The translations under genes and the position numbers were made by a program. The notes beneath the pieces were generated by a model. It had not been told where the DNA came from, did no database searches, and was given only the letters and a program-made list of their open reading frames with translations. A stretch of DNA of 64,000 nucleotides from an uncultured Bacteroidales bacterium (GTDB lineage: Bacteria > Bacteroidota > Bacteroidia > Bacteroidales > Paludibacteraceae): NCBI GenBank assembly GCA_900319005.1, contig ONMV01000001.1, positions 186,001 through 250,000 on the forward strand, written 5' to 3'. Shown in pieces: positions 14,761-24,617 of this stretch; the first letter of the stretch is position 1; every line of letters starts with the position of its first letter.

Positions 14761-17646
14761 ATGAGATCAATACATTTATATATAATTATAATATTATCAT
14801 TTGGTGCACTTTTGTTTACTAGTTGCAAATCTAAAGAGGAACCTAAATTGTTAGGATCCGTATATGGAACCGTAATTGATAAAAATACTAGTAATCCTAT
14901 TCAGAATGCAGGTGTTGAATTAATGACCAATGGAAAAATGCTGCAGAAGACTATCACCGGTTCTGATGGATTATTTGAATTTCCAAAAGTGGAAGCGGGG
15001 ATATATAACCTTTGTATCACCAAATCTGGTTATTTGGAATATCAAACAACGGATATACTAGTTAACGAAGATAGTAAAGATAAACCCGTACACATCCTCC
15101 TTGAGAAACTTCCGCCCGCTTTAACAATTCTCGATGGTGACGGTAATAAAATTGATACGATTGAATTTGGGGATCTTAAAAATGATATTATCCGCTCGTT
15201 CAATATCTTCAATGATTGCGAAAATATGTTAGATTGGCAGATAACTTGGGCTGAAAGTTGGATAGAACTTAATAAAGATAGAGGACAACTTAAGGCAAAT
15301 GGGTTTCAAACCATCGTTATTAAAATTGACAGAAGCAAGTTAATATCAGGAATAAATAATGCGACTCTTATTATCACATCAGATAATGGGAATAAGGAAT
15401 TATTTGTTCTTGCTACAGGAGAGGCATTCATAGAAACAAATGATGCTACGAATATTAGTACAACATCTGCTATTCTAAATGGAAAAATTTCGCGTAAGCC
15501 CCCTACTGCCATATTACAATATGGTTTCGTATATAATCAAACTCCAACCCCATCATTGGAGAACGGAGCCTTTATAGCAAAGGTTGAAAGCGAACCGGCT
15601 ATTGCTCCTTTCAGTTATATGGTAGAAGATCTGGTGATAGATAAAAATTATTTTTATCGTGCATATGCTACAACATCTGATGGCACTTTTTATGGAGAGG
15701 AACGAAGTTTTCGCGCGGAAGCAAGTTTACCCTTAGTAGAGACTACAAAACCCAGGGCAGAAACGCTTTCACAAGCCATAGGAGGTGGCAATGTTACCTC
15801 TGATGGTGGTTTTAAAGTGGGGAAAAGAGGTGTATGCTGGAGTTCTAATAATGCAGCACCTACAATAGAATTAGATACACATACAATAGATGGAGATGGA
15901 ACTGGCTCCTTCATAAGTCATATAGAGCCGTTGCAAAAAGGCAAAAAGTATTATGTTAGAGCGTATGCGCAAAATATACAAGGAATTAATTACGGTAAAA
16001 CTGAAACTCTTGAAATGCCGACAGGTGAACCCACAATATTGACTACGGTGCCAATAGTTAAAGCCAATACGATTACTATAGGAGGAAATATTACCTCCGA
16101 TGGAGGTCTGTCTATTAAAGAAAGAGGCATTTGTTATAGTAAAACCAATACAGAACCAACTCTTAGTGATTGCTTTGAGGCACAAGGTACTGGTATGGGG
16201 CAATATAGCGTTACTATATCGGGATTAACAGAGAATACTGTGTATTACATGCGTGCGTATGCTAAAAACAGTAATGGCACGTATATGGGCAATGTCATTA
16301 CAGCTAAAACATTATACGGTGATGTTACCGTATTGACTAGCGATGTAACAAATATCACAGCCAACTCTGCTGTAAGTGGAGTTAGCGTTATAGATTTAGG
16401 AGGGGCAACTCTGCAATCGTGTGGAATATGTTGGGGAACAAGTTCTACTCCAACACTCAATAATAATGCGTTTGTCGAAGCAAGTAGAGTAAAAGGAACA
16501 TATTCCTGTAATATCACAAACCTAATACCAGAAACGAGATATTATGTGCGTGCTTATGCCACTACTGAGAATGGTGCCAAGTATGGAGATGTAAAAAAAT
16601 TCACCACCTTGAATTGTATGCCAAGCGTAACTACTACACAACCTTCAGCTGCTGCGACAACGGTATTGTCAGGAGGAATTATAATAGCTAATGGAGGCTA
16701 TACTATCACAGCATGCGGTGTGTGTTATAGCAAAACAAATAGTTCGCCCACAATAACGGACGGATGCATAAATGCCAATAACACCAATGCCAATACATTT
16801 AGTGTTACTATTCCCAATTTAACTCCTAATACACAATATTATGTTCGTGCATACGTTACCAATAGTTGTAATAGTACTGCATATGGTTCTGCATATTCCA
16901 TCATTACTAAAAACGGCAATATTACAATAGCTACACATAAAAATTTCACAAATATCACATCTGAATCTGCCACAGGCGGATATCAAATTACAGAAACAGG
17001 TGGAGCAAATATTAAGTCTGCTGGTATTTGTTGGAGTACCTCAAGATATCCTACAATAAGCGACAACAAGACTTCAGGAGGCACTACTATCGGCACATAT
17101 AGTTGTAACATAAATGGTTTAGCCTCAAACACTACATACTATGTGCGAGCTTATGCGGAATCTGATTTAGGTACCACATACGGCACATCATATTCATTTA
17201 CCACGTTAGCTAAATCTGATTATGTGGATTTAGGTCTACCAAGTGGCACAAAGTGGCGGGATCATAATGAATCTTCCCAACACCAATATAATTTTTATTT
17301 TAATGGCGGCAAGGTGCCAACTAAGGTGCAATGGGAGGAACTCAAAAATCTATGTACATGGCGATGGACAGGAAATGGATACATGGTGACGGGTTTGAAT
17401 GGAAACTATATTATTCTTTCAGCCGAAGGTCATGAATACAATGTGACGAATGTATATAGTGGAGGTACTGCGTATGGTGTAGGTACTTGGGGGTATTATT
17501 GGACAAGTGATGACGACCCGAATAATTATACTATGGGTATTAGTAAGTCTGATTATGCGGCATGGGCTTTTGTATTTAATCAGTCAAATATTTATTTTGC
17601 TTTACATAAATACACAAATTTATTGTCAGTACGATTAGTACAGTAA
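14761..17646 (+). CDS. modular surface lipoprotein: regulatory-like, BACON-like, Fn3-like repeats, FISUMP-like
   Basis: A 961-residue lipoprotein with lipobox FTSC (about 19-22). Domains in order: a carboxypeptidase-regulatory-like domain (about 32-120); a BACON-like domain (about 122-222: DWQITWAESWIELNKDRGQL ... LIITSDNGNKELFV); about six Fn3-like repeats of roughly 95 residues marked by GVCWSS and YYVRAYA (about 223-815); and a C-terminal FISUMP-like domain (DYVDLGLPSGTKW ... YYWTSDDDP ... SVRLVQ). Modular proteins of this type are surface exposed in Bacteroidales and often bind polymers. A 172-bp stretch (14952-15123) is about 98% identical to the next gene. Confidence 0.82.
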   Translation: MRSIHLYIIIILSFGALLFTSCKSKEEPKLLGSVYGTVIDKNTSNPIQNAGVELMTNGKMLQKTITGSDGLFEFPKVEAGIYNLCITKSGYLEYQTTDILVNEDSKDKPVHILLEKLPPALTILDGDGNKIDTIEFGDLKNDIIRSFNIFNDCENMLDWQITWAESWIELNKDRGQLKANGFQTIVIKIDRSKLISGINNATLIITSDNGNKELFVLATGEAFIETNDATNISTTSAILNGKISRKPPTAILQYGFVYNQTPTPSLENGAFIAKVESEPAIAPFSYMVEDLVIDKNYFYRAYATTSDGTFYGEERSFRAEASLPLVETTKPRAETLSQAIGGGNVTSDGGFKVGKRGVCWSSNNAAPTIELDTHTIDGDGTGSFISHIEPLQKGKKYYVRAYAQNIQGINYGKTETLEMPTGEPTILTTVPIVKANTITIGGNITSDGGLSIKERGICYSKTNTEPTLSDCFEAQGTGMGQYSVTISGLTENTVYYMRAYAKNSNGTYMGNVITAKTLYGDVTVLTSDVTNITANSAVSGVSVIDLGGATLQSCGICWGTSSTPTLNNNAFVEASRVKGTYSCNITNLIPETRYYVRAYATTENGAKYGDVKKFTTLNCMPSVTTTQPSAAATTVLSGGIIIANGGYTITACGVCYSKTNSSPTITDGCINANNTNANTFSVTIPNLTPNTQYYVRAYVTNSCNSTAYGSAYSIITKNGNITIATHKNFTNITSESATGGYQITETGGANIKSAGICWSTSRYPTISDNKTSGGTTIGTYSCNINGLASNTTYYVRAYAESDLGTTYGTSYSFTTLAKSDYVDLGLPSGTKWRDHNESSQHQYNFYFNGGKVPTKVQWEELKNLCTWRWTGNGYMVTGLNGNYIILSAEGHEYNVTNVYSGGTAYGVGTWGYYWTSDDDPNNYTMGISKSDYAAWAFVFNQSNIYFALHKYTNLLSVRLVQ
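14952..15123 (+). repeat. 172-bp near-identical segment, copy A
   Basis: Matches 17882-18053 with four differences over 172 bp, while the sequence on both sides has diverged strongly. It covers the end of the regulatory-like domain. Confidence 0.9.
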
Positions 17647-17705
17647 TCGAGACTATAACCATTAAACTGTAAATGCAGTCAAGGTAATACATATTTCAAA
17701 TATAT

Positions 17706-19046
17706 ATGAAATATATATATCAAATAGTATTGATTTTATTGTTATTTGGTTATTTCTGCTCTTGCGACAAGACGAATGAGTTAAATGTGACGGGTTCGTT
17801 GTATGGTTCAGTAACCGATAAAGCGACCGGAGGACCTGTGAAATATGCCAAGGTAGAGATTATGCAAACCGGTATGAGTGTTATCACCGGTTCTGATGGA
17901 TTATTTGAATTTCCAAAAGTGGAAGCGGGAATATATAACCTTTATGTCACCAAATCTGGTTATTTGGAATATCAAACAACGGATATACTAGTTAACGAAG
18001 ATAGTAAAGATAAACCCGTACACATCCTCCTTGAAAAACTTCCGCCCGCTTTACAAATAGTAGATGATACTCGCCATGAAATAGATTCTATAATTTTCGG
18101 AGAAGTCGAGGGAGACGAGATGCGTTCTTTCATGATCTATAACAATAGCGAGGATGCACTAGAATGGGAAATTGTGTACAAAACCGATGGTTGGATAAAA
18201 TCTTTTAGTAAAGAAGCCGGAAATCTTGCCGCAGGAAAATCCCAAGCCGTTGTGGTTACAATAGATCGCACGAAGTTAAATTCTGGATATAATTCTACCG
18301 TGGTACATATTGTGTCCAATAATGGAAGTAAACAATTAACAATTACTGCAGTTTCCATTAGTTTGATAGAAACACTGGCTGTCACAGAGATAACGCCCTC
18401 ATCTGCGGTTTTGAATGGAAGATTCAATAAAAAGGCAACATCTTCTATCGTAGAATATGGCTTTGTCTACGGAACCATGCCTACACCTTCCTTAGATAAT
18501 GGAGCAACAAAAGTTGTTATTAAAGGAACTGCACATGTTGGTGATTATAGTTATGCTATTTCAGAACTAACAAACGGAGAGACCTATTTCGTTCGTGCTT
18601 TCGCAACAACAGGAAATGAGGAATATTATGGTGAAACGCAAAGTTTTACTGCGCAAGAGGTTCCATATGTAACATTATTGCCCGCCAATCTAATGGTACA
18701 GAAGACTAATCTTGGTTGTGTGGATAGATCTTCTGCAATAACTATGTGTGAATCATCCATAGTGGGAGGATATGATGATTGGCGTTTACCGTCAATAGAA
18801 GAGTTAATGGTAGTATACAATGAAAGAGAGAAAATAGGAGGATTATGTGATGATGAAATAATTGCATATAATGTTTCTTATGATGTGACTATAGATAGAG
18901 CATATGCACCATATTGGTCATCTACTAAGAAATCAGGTAATAGTAGTGAATATTATTATTTTATGTCTTTTGAAGATGGGACTCAAAACCTCACATCATA
19001 TAATTATAATAAAATGTTCGTTCGTGCCGTTAGAACAATAAAATAA
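17706..19046 (+). CDS. modular surface lipoprotein with C-terminal DUF1566-like domain
   Basis: A 446-residue lipoprotein with lipobox FCSC (about 17-20), a carboxypeptidase-regulatory-like domain (about 30-118), a BACON-like domain (about 119-215), one Fn3-like repeat (about 220-315: VEYGFVYGTMPTPSLDNGA ... YFVRAFATT) and a C-terminal DUF1566/Lcl_C-like domain (DDWRLPSIEELMVVYNER ... APYWSSTKKSG ... MFVRAVRTIK). It is a shortened relative of the preceding gene and shares a 172-bp near-identical patch with it. Confidence 0.82.
   Translation: MKYIYQIVLILLLFGYFCSCDKTNELNVTGSLYGSVTDKATGGPVKYAKVEIMQTGMSVITGSDGLFEFPKVEAGIYNLYVTKSGYLEYQTTDILVNEDSKDKPVHILLEKLPPALQIVDDTRHEIDSIIFGEVEGDEMRSFMIYNNSEDALEWEIVYKTDGWIKSFSKEAGNLAAGKSQAVVVTIDRTKLNSGYNSTVVHIVSNNGSKQLTITAVSISLIETLAVTEITPSSAVLNGRFNKKATSSIVEYGFVYGTMPTPSLDNGATKVVIKGTAHVGDYSYAISELTNGETYFVRAFATTGNEEYYGETQSFTAQEVPYVTLLPANLMVQKTNLGCVDRSSAITMCESSIVGGYDDWRLPSIEELMVVYNEREKIGGLCDDEIIAYNVSYDVTIDRAYAPYWSSTKKSGNSSEYYYFMSFEDGTQNLTSYNYNKMFVRAVRTIK
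17882..18053 (+). repeat. 172-bp near-identical segment, copy B
   Basis: Partner of 14952-15123. The four differences and the sharp edges point to recent gene conversion or recombination between the neighbours. Confidence 0.9.
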
Positions 19047-19053
19047 CACTATT

Positions 19054-20520
19054 ATGAAACGCTTACTAATTATTCTATTTGCTTTGTTGCACATTGTTGC
19101 TTCATATGCTCAGAAGCAGACTTTTGAGCAGTATAAAGCAGAGCAGCAGTCAAAGTACCAAAAGTACAAATCCGACAAGCAGAAACAGTATGATGCGTAT
19201 CGGCAGAAGATTAATGCAGAGTACGCAGATTACATGGCTAAACAATGGAGTGCATATAAATCTTATGCTGCCAAACATAAACCGAAGGATCAAGATTCAC
19301 CAACCCCTACCGTTAAGAATAGTGAAGAACCAAAAGGAACGGACGAGATTCGGTACAAATTGGTTATCAAGATTGTTCCATATGAGGTTCCGGAACCCGT
19401 AGTCCCTGTTGATGATCCTCCTACGGAGGATAAACCGCAATTCAAGTTTATGTTTCATGGCACCCAATGCGCGGTGCATCTCAATGATGCTTTGAAATAC
19501 ACACTTTCGGATGCAACAGAGCAATCGGCTTCAGATATGTGGAAACATTTGTCTGACCAAGCATATGATGCTCTAATAAGTGATTGTTTGAAATTGCGTC
19601 GTGAATTGCAATTGGGAGATTGGGGGTATATTAATCTTATACAAACATTGACGAATAGCTTTTGTGGAACAAACTCTAATGAGGCTATTCTTATGCAAAT
19701 GTTTCTTCTAACCCAATCAGGCTATGCTATTCGTATTGCCAGAGCGAATGATAGTAGGTTTGTTCTCCTAGTGCCTTTTGAAGCTACATTATATGATTAT
19801 TCCTATTTCTCTCTAGATGGGAAGCATTACTACATATTGGATAAGGAAGATGGTTCTCGGAACTATCATATTTTTAACAAATCGTTCCCTGAAGAGCAAA
19901 CGCCATCGTTACGCATGACAGAATCTCCCAAATTAACATATACGGCTGCTTCCTCACGCACTTTAACTTCTCGCCGATGGCCAACTATGCGTGCCACTAT
20001 CTCAGAAAACAAAAACCTCATTAATTTTTATAATGAGTATCCGTTAAGCACTAGTTGGGATTATTATTCTGCTGCATCTCTGTCTGATGAGACTAAGAAA
20101 GCTTTGTATCCCGTTTTACGTAGAGAAATCTCTGGCAAATCAAAATATGATGCTGCCAATATGCTAATTAACTTTGTACAAACAGCATTTGATTATAAAA
20201 CGGATGGAGATCAGTTCGGATATGAACGCCCTCTTTTTGGTGACGAAACAATATTTTATCCCTACTCGGATTGTGAGGATCGGAGTATTCTGTACTCTAT
20301 ACTCGTACGGGAACTACTCGATTTAGATGTGGTACTTCTTCTTTATCCAAGACATTTGGCTACAGCAGTCGCGTTCCCCGATAACAAATCATACGGCTAC
20401 CATTTCACTTATAATAATAAGGTCTATACAATATGCGATCCGACATACATTAACGCAGATGCAGGTGATTGTATGCCATCATACAGAACAACTTCGCCGG
20501 AAGTAATACAAATTCAATAA
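19054..20520 (+). CDS. exported transglutaminase-like protein
   Basis: A 488-residue exported protein. The signal peptide ends SYAQ (about residue 20) and is followed by a Lys/Gln/Tyr-rich helical segment (about 21-75: EQYKAEQQSKYQKYK). The C-terminal domain has the Cys-His-Asp arrangement of the transglutaminase fold: Cys in SDCEDRS (about 407), His in YPRHLATAV (about 434) and Asp in TICDPTY (about 462). These proteins are usually proteases or amidases, or carry out cross-linking. It closes the series of exported proteins and is the only recognisable enzyme in it, so it may process or link the upstream lipoproteins (inference). Confidence 0.8.
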   Translation: MKRLLIILFALLHIVASYAQKQTFEQYKAEQQSKYQKYKSDKQKQYDAYRQKINAEYADYMAKQWSAYKSYAAKHKPKDQDSPTPTVKNSEEPKGTDEIRYKLVIKIVPYEVPEPVVPVDDPPTEDKPQFKFMFHGTQCAVHLNDALKYTLSDATEQSASDMWKHLSDQAYDALISDCLKLRRELQLGDWGYINLIQTLTNSFCGTNSNEAILMQMFLLTQSGYAIRIARANDSRFVLLVPFEATLYDYSYFSLDGKHYYILDKEDGSRNYHIFNKSFPEEQTPSLRMTESPKLTYTAASSRTLTSRRWPTMRATISENKNLINFYNEYPLSTSWDYYSAASLSDETKKALYPVLRREISGKSKYDAANMLINFVQTAFDYKTDGDQFGYERPLFGDETIFYPYSDCEDRSILYSILVRELLDLDVVLLLYPRHLATAVAFPDNKSYGYHFTYNNKVYTICDPTYINADAGDCMPSYRTTSPEVIQIQ

Positions 20521-20605
20521 AGAAGAATCTTACATAAAAGGAACCGATGTGCCAAAGGTATATGAGATATATTTAACGGAATAGTGTAAAGTCCACTAAA
20601 CAACG

Positions 20606-21588
20606 ATGAAACTCATTAACTACTTTTGGGTGTTCGCTGTTTCAGCCACACTATATAGTTGTCATTCAGACAATAAACCCACTAGCGATAGCCGTTTGCT
20701 CTTTGCTGCCGAGATTGATAAGGAGGATGATGATGGGATATCCATTGTGTCATCTCCGGACGGCAGCATATGTCTATATAGCCGCAATAGTACATCCAAA
20801 GACGCGACAATGGGGTGGAGCATCTTATATGATGTTAGAGACAAGGATACCGTTTATACATATGAGGGATTGCCGGATTGGCAAGGGGAGGTGTCGGACA
20901 TAAAAAAATATTTTCTTTGCCACATCCTAAACGCAATCTGTATCTTTTCGATGCCTTCTTCCGTATCAGCGGAGCCTATGGCTATCAGTCGTTTATCGCC
21001 TATGAGCGTATCGGCCACCAACTCAAACGGGTGGGCCTATGGTCCGATGAGTCAGGTGTCCTATGCAATGAGATCGGATTCGAGTATAATATTCCGGATT
21101 ATTACTTCCGCTTTGCCCGTTCGCTGGACTATGACTACCAATACATGTGCGATGAAGACGAAGGTATCTTCTATTATCCTCTCCTAAAACAAGAGAGTTA
21201 CTTCCTTACAGACAAGTTTGTGAAGTATATATGGAATGGTAAGCGTCTGTGCCCAACAACCGATACCGTGGCTAATCCGCATTTGTACGAGCCATTACGT
21301 AATTATGAGATGTGCTATCAACACACCGATGCCGGATATGTTCAAGCGCGAGTGGATAGCCTGCCGGATGGTCGTCTGCGTTATACGGCATGGGATAAGG
21401 GCGCCAATGTCGGTACGGAACCGAACATCGTGCTATATGGCAAGCGGGTGGGGGACGAATATCATTTCTATAACCCGCCTACGTACACCTATGTGGTGAC
21501 CATCGAAGATATCCCGGAAGTGCGGACGTATCATAGCGAGACTCCCGGACAATTGGGTGAGTTATATGATACATATACAGATAATTAA
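20606..21588 (+). pseudogene. lipoprotein, frameshifted at an A7 tract
   Basis: The N-terminal part (MKLINYFWVF..., lipobox LYSC about residues 16-19) reads to VSDIKK; the rest continues in another frame as IFSLPHPKRNLYLFDAF ... LYDTYTDN. The shift falls on seven A's at 20902-20908; eight would join the two into one protein of about 327 residues. Tyr-rich beta-type sequence follows, but I recognise no family. It may be a sequencing error, a true pseudogene or a slippage-controlled gene. ACCGATGTGCC upstream (20543-20553) also occurs before the 10719 gene. Confidence 0.7.
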
Positions 21589-21606
21589 CAAGTAATATCT
21601 ATCATT

Positions 21607-22143
21607 ATGAGTTCCTTGGTCAACCCTGAAATCCTTACGGAAGATGTAGTACGTATTGATAAGTATTTGCCGAATGCGTATTATGACCCTGTACACCTGC
21701 TCCAAATGGCGCATAACGCACATATGGAGACGCTCTATGCCATTCGGATGCGAAAACGAGAATGGAAAGCTGTGTTGGAAGATGGTGATGCAGGAGAGCA
21801 CGGAAAAATGGAGATATATACCGTTTGGAGTGACCATTCAGACTGTATGGATGTCTTGACAACAACCATTTACTATGATCCTCGCTCTCCATGGGGAACG
21901 GATTATACGTTTTCGGTGACGCAAAGTATGCTGGCAATCAGTTTAGCGAATGGATATCGAATGTCGAGTCCGCTTTTCCATTGCGCAACCGAGGAGGAAC
22001 TGCGGGCATTCCTGGAAGATAAAGAGACTCCCTTCAAACGATATTTGCACCTGGAGCATGTCATGAAGCGACTGCGCGAATCAGACGAGGGACAGGCTAC
22101 GATTCAAAAGATAGAGAGAGAACAAAAAGAGAAAGAAATATGA
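21607..22143 (+). CDS. hypothetical protein
   Basis: A 178-residue soluble acidic/basic protein without a signal peptide. The first half has His and Arg clusters (HLLQMAHNAHMETLYAIRMRKREW), the second a beta segment (TTIYYDPRSPWGTDYTFSVTQ) and a charged C-terminal helix. No family recognised. It overlaps the next gene by 4 bp (ATGA at 22140-22143). Confidence 0.6.
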   Translation: MSSLVNPEILTEDVVRIDKYLPNAYYDPVHLLQMAHNAHMETLYAIRMRKREWKAVLEDGDAGEHGKMEIYTVWSDHSDCMDVLTTTIYYDPRSPWGTDYTFSVTQSMLAISLANGYRMSSPLFHCATEEELRAFLEDKETPFKRYLHLEHVMKRLRESDEGQATIQKIEREQKEKEI

Positions 22144-22625
22144 AACTGAATGGAGATTATTTGGAGGACATGGCTCAATTGGAGCAATGTGACTGTTATT
22201 CATGGGGAGAGAACCTGCTGCTTGTGAAAGATGAGTATGGGGATCGGTATCTGGTCAATAAAGAAACCGGCAAGGCACGGCAGATTTCTACGCCTGGATT
22301 TGTTGTCGGCTTTTCGGATGAGGAGATTGACTTTGCAACGGTTGATAAACTGCCCCATAGCGAAAATGCCCATTCCCGTAGGATGGATTATACTCCAGTT
22401 GGTTGGTACGATCGATGTAAGGATGGACAGATTGTGCTCGTATGGATGCTTTATCCGGAAGGTCGATATTTCGCAGACGAAGACGGCTTCGGCATGGAAA
22501 ATCATGGTGAGGAGAAGATATACTGTGTAATGAATGACAATATGGAGGTGGTGCGGCCGTTTACCGTTGTTGATGATGTTCCGACATTACTTAAAGAATT
22601 AAGAGAAGTTAATATAAATCAATAA
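22140..22625 (+). CDS. hypothetical protein
   Basis: A 161-residue acidic cytoplasmic protein translationally coupled to the previous gene. It has short beta-hairpin-like segments (LLVKDEYGDRYLVNKETG; GQIVLVWMLYPEGRYF) that loosely recall WG-type repeats. No domain is certain. A degraded gene remnant follows. Confidence 0.55.
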   Translation: MKLNGDYLEDMAQLEQCDCYSWGENLLLVKDEYGDRYLVNKETGKARQISTPGFVVGFSDEEIDFATVDKLPHSENAHSRRMDYTPVGWYDRCKDGQIVLVWMLYPEGRYFADEDGFGMENHGEEKIYCVMNDNMEVVRPFTVVDDVPTLLKELREVNINQ

Positions 22626-22635
22626 CTTTTCAACT

Positions 22636-22803
22636 ATGTACAACAGAGTATTTTAACCGGAGTTTATCACGGAGTTGAAGCCGAATGAGGTATTTGCCTT
22701 CGGCTGTAATTTGCAAGGTATGCACTCAGGAGAAGCCGCACGGAGCTATGGATGTGGAGAATATCATCCTGCCTGAAACGTTTTTCAGTAATTGCTTAAA
22801 TTA
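22636..22803 (+). pseudogene. remnant of a conserved FxFGxNxxGxHxGxAAR-type gene
   Basis: Reading from ATG 22636 gives MYNRVF, an in-frame TAA, then PEFITELKPNEVFAFG and CNLQGMHSGEAAR. This resembles the start of a conserved Bacteroidota family typified by ITELKxNExFVFGSNLQGMHGGGAAR. Another frame soon after gives MDVENIILPETFF, like a C-terminus. The middle, well over 100 codons, is missing. The internal stop and deletion make it a dead fragment. Confidence 0.55.
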
Positions 22804-22809
22804 TATCCT

Positions 22810-24528
22810 ATGAAACAAGAAACATTTAAAAAGTTAGTTGCCCTTTCTGCTGTTGGTATGACAGCATATACCGTTCATTGTCTCTTACAGCTTATTCCTG
22901 CCGTGCGGGAATTGACGAACCGCTTATTGCCTTCCGTGACCGTTTGGGACGATGCGTATTTCGGTACATGGTTCGGGTTGCTGATGACGGTGGTTATCAT
23001 GACCATTGTGGTCATGCTCAAGCGAGGCAAACAGGATCCGGCTATGCCTAATAAGCCATTCCGGCGCATGACTTATATAACGGCTATCATCGCTGTATTC
23101 GCTGTTGTTATAGGGTGCTATGCGACGGATATATCCATCTATTACACGCCTGATTTCTACGTCCCAATAGTCATCCGTATCCCGCTTATGTTATGTGCTA
23201 CCGTGTGGCTTTGGATGATGAGTTGTCAAGACGGAATCGGGCGCATTTCCAAAGCACTACGCATAGTCGCAATCATCGGTATTGTCGGGCTCAGTGTCCC
23301 TATATCGCGGATGATTATATCTGCTATTTATTATGTCTTTAACGGCGAAGTGATTATATACCGTTCGTGGGCGGTTTCCTCATGGGCGAAAATAACTATT
23401 CCGGCATTCTTGTTGGTGTGGTACAGTATCGAGTTATGGTGGCAAACAAATAAACAATATATGACTATGGAAGAGAAAAACAAACATTTTTGGAAGAAGA
23501 TCATGATCGTAGCACTTTGTGTGTTGGCATTAGGATCTGTAACTACAGCCGTCTTTTGGGCAAGCGAATGGTATGCACATCGCCATCGGGTTATTTATTG
23601 GGAAACGCCAACTCGATATATCTCTAAGCATATCCAGTTGGTATATGGGTATCATGGTAATATATCTTTCGAGCGCCTCAAAGATGCTCGTACCGGTGAA
23701 TTTACGACGCCGGAGTTGGATCATGTGTTCATAAATGAATATAACTCAGAGGACAGTCTGGTTGTGTTTCGGTCGTTTGACCACAAGCGTGGATATATCA
23801 ATATGAATACCGGCAAGATCGTTATCCCTGCCCAATTCAACCGTGCTTGGAACTTCTACGAAGGGCTTGCGGCGGTGTTCGTAGATGGCTACGTATGGTT
23901 TATCAATGAGAACGGAGAAATGGCTTTTAAAGAAGTATTTCCTATTGTCTATGATGATGACTATAACAGTATCGCTTTTCGGTTTCATCATGGTCTTTGC
24001 GTCATGAGGACGATGGAGGGCAAATGGGGTATGATCAATACAAAAGGAGAATGGATCGTAGAGCCTATTTATACCGTCCTTTCTGCACCACAATTAGGAT
24101 CACGAATTGTCGGTGATGGTACCCATTACGGATTGTTGGACTTAGAGGGGAACATCATTCTGCCGGTGGAGTACGATGATATTCATCTCTCCAATAGGGA
24201 GGGGTGCCTGATGTTGGTCAAAGACGGACGGGCTAAACTGGTAAATCGCGAACTGGAGACGGTGGAGCCCTTCGTGTTTGATAGAACATTCCTGCTTTCT
24301 TACGTCGATGGCTATCGTGATTCGGAAGAGGAGGCAACGTCTGTTCATCCTAAGTATTTTGGCTATCAAATAGGAGAGTATTGTGGCGTGCTGGACGATC
24401 AGGGACACGTGATTATCCCTGCTAAATACGAATGGGTCCGTATCGCAGGAGAACATCTCTTTGAGGTGAGTATCTCATCCTACAACGAGAGAATTCTATT
24501 CAATCACAAAGGTGAAAGAGTCAAGTGA
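22810..24528 (+). CDS. membrane protein with C-terminal WG repeats
   Basis: A 572-residue protein. The N-terminal half (about 1-250) has around six hydrophobic segments. The C-terminal half contains WG-type beta repeats: GYINMNTGKIVIPAQFNRAW, WGMINTKGEWIVEPIYTVL, YGLLDLEGNIILPVEYDDI and CGVLDDQGHVIIPAKYEW. WG repeats are short hairpins of unknown function, often periplasmic or surface located. The start at 22810 is preferred over an ATG six codons upstream. The stop codon overlaps the first base pair of a GATGTACGA repeat, and a hairpin terminator follows. Confidence 0.75.
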   Translation: MKQETFKKLVALSAVGMTAYTVHCLLQLIPAVRELTNRLLPSVTVWDDAYFGTWFGLLMTVVIMTIVVMLKRGKQDPAMPNKPFRRMTYITAIIAVFAVVIGCYATDISIYYTPDFYVPIVIRIPLMLCATVWLWMMSCQDGIGRISKALRIVAIIGIVGLSVPISRMIISAIYYVFNGEVIIYRSWAVSSWAKITIPAFLLVWYSIELWWQTNKQYMTMEEKNKHFWKKIMIVALCVLALGSVTTAVFWASEWYAHRHRVIYWETPTRYISKHIQLVYGYHGNISFERLKDARTGEFTTPELDHVFINEYNSEDSLVVFRSFDHKRGYINMNTGKIVIPAQFNRAWNFYEGLAAVFVDGYVWFINENGEMAFKEVFPIVYDDDYNSIAFRFHHGLCVMRTMEGKWGMINTKGEWIVEPIYTVLSAPQLGSRIVGDGTHYGLLDLEGNIILPVEYDDIHLSNREGCLMLVKDGRAKLVNRELETVEPFVFDRTFLLSYVDGYRDSEEEATSVHPKYFGYQIGEYCGVLDDQGHVIIPAKYEWVRIAGEHLFEVSISSYNERILFNHKGERVK

Positions 24529-24560
24529 TGTACGAAGGAAGAATGTACGATGTACGAAGG
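24527..24560. repeat. GATGTACGAAGG repeat, intergenic copy
   Basis: A 34-bp unit built of GATGTACGA and GTACGAAGGAA steps. It matches 49965-49998, inside the M20 peptidase gene, at 32 of 34 positions. Its first two bases form part of the TGA of the WG-repeat gene. Confidence 0.8.
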
Positions 24561-24562
24561 AA

Positions 24563-24617
24563 GAAAAATCGCTCAAATCGGGCGATTTTTCTATTTATAT
24601 TTGCATATGTGCAAAAA
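24563..24617 (+). repeat. 55-bp duplicated terminator/-33 block, copy 1
   Basis: Identical over 55 bp to 47232-47286. It contains a terminator hairpin and TTTGCATATGTGCAAA, a perfect inverted repeat carrying a -33 box. Copy 1 lacks a -7 box after it. Confidence 0.9.
24564..24590. terminator. terminator after the WG-repeat gene
   Basis: AAAAATCGC (24564-24572) pairs with GCGATTTTT (24582-24590). The A/T tails make it usable in either direction. Confidence 0.85.
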
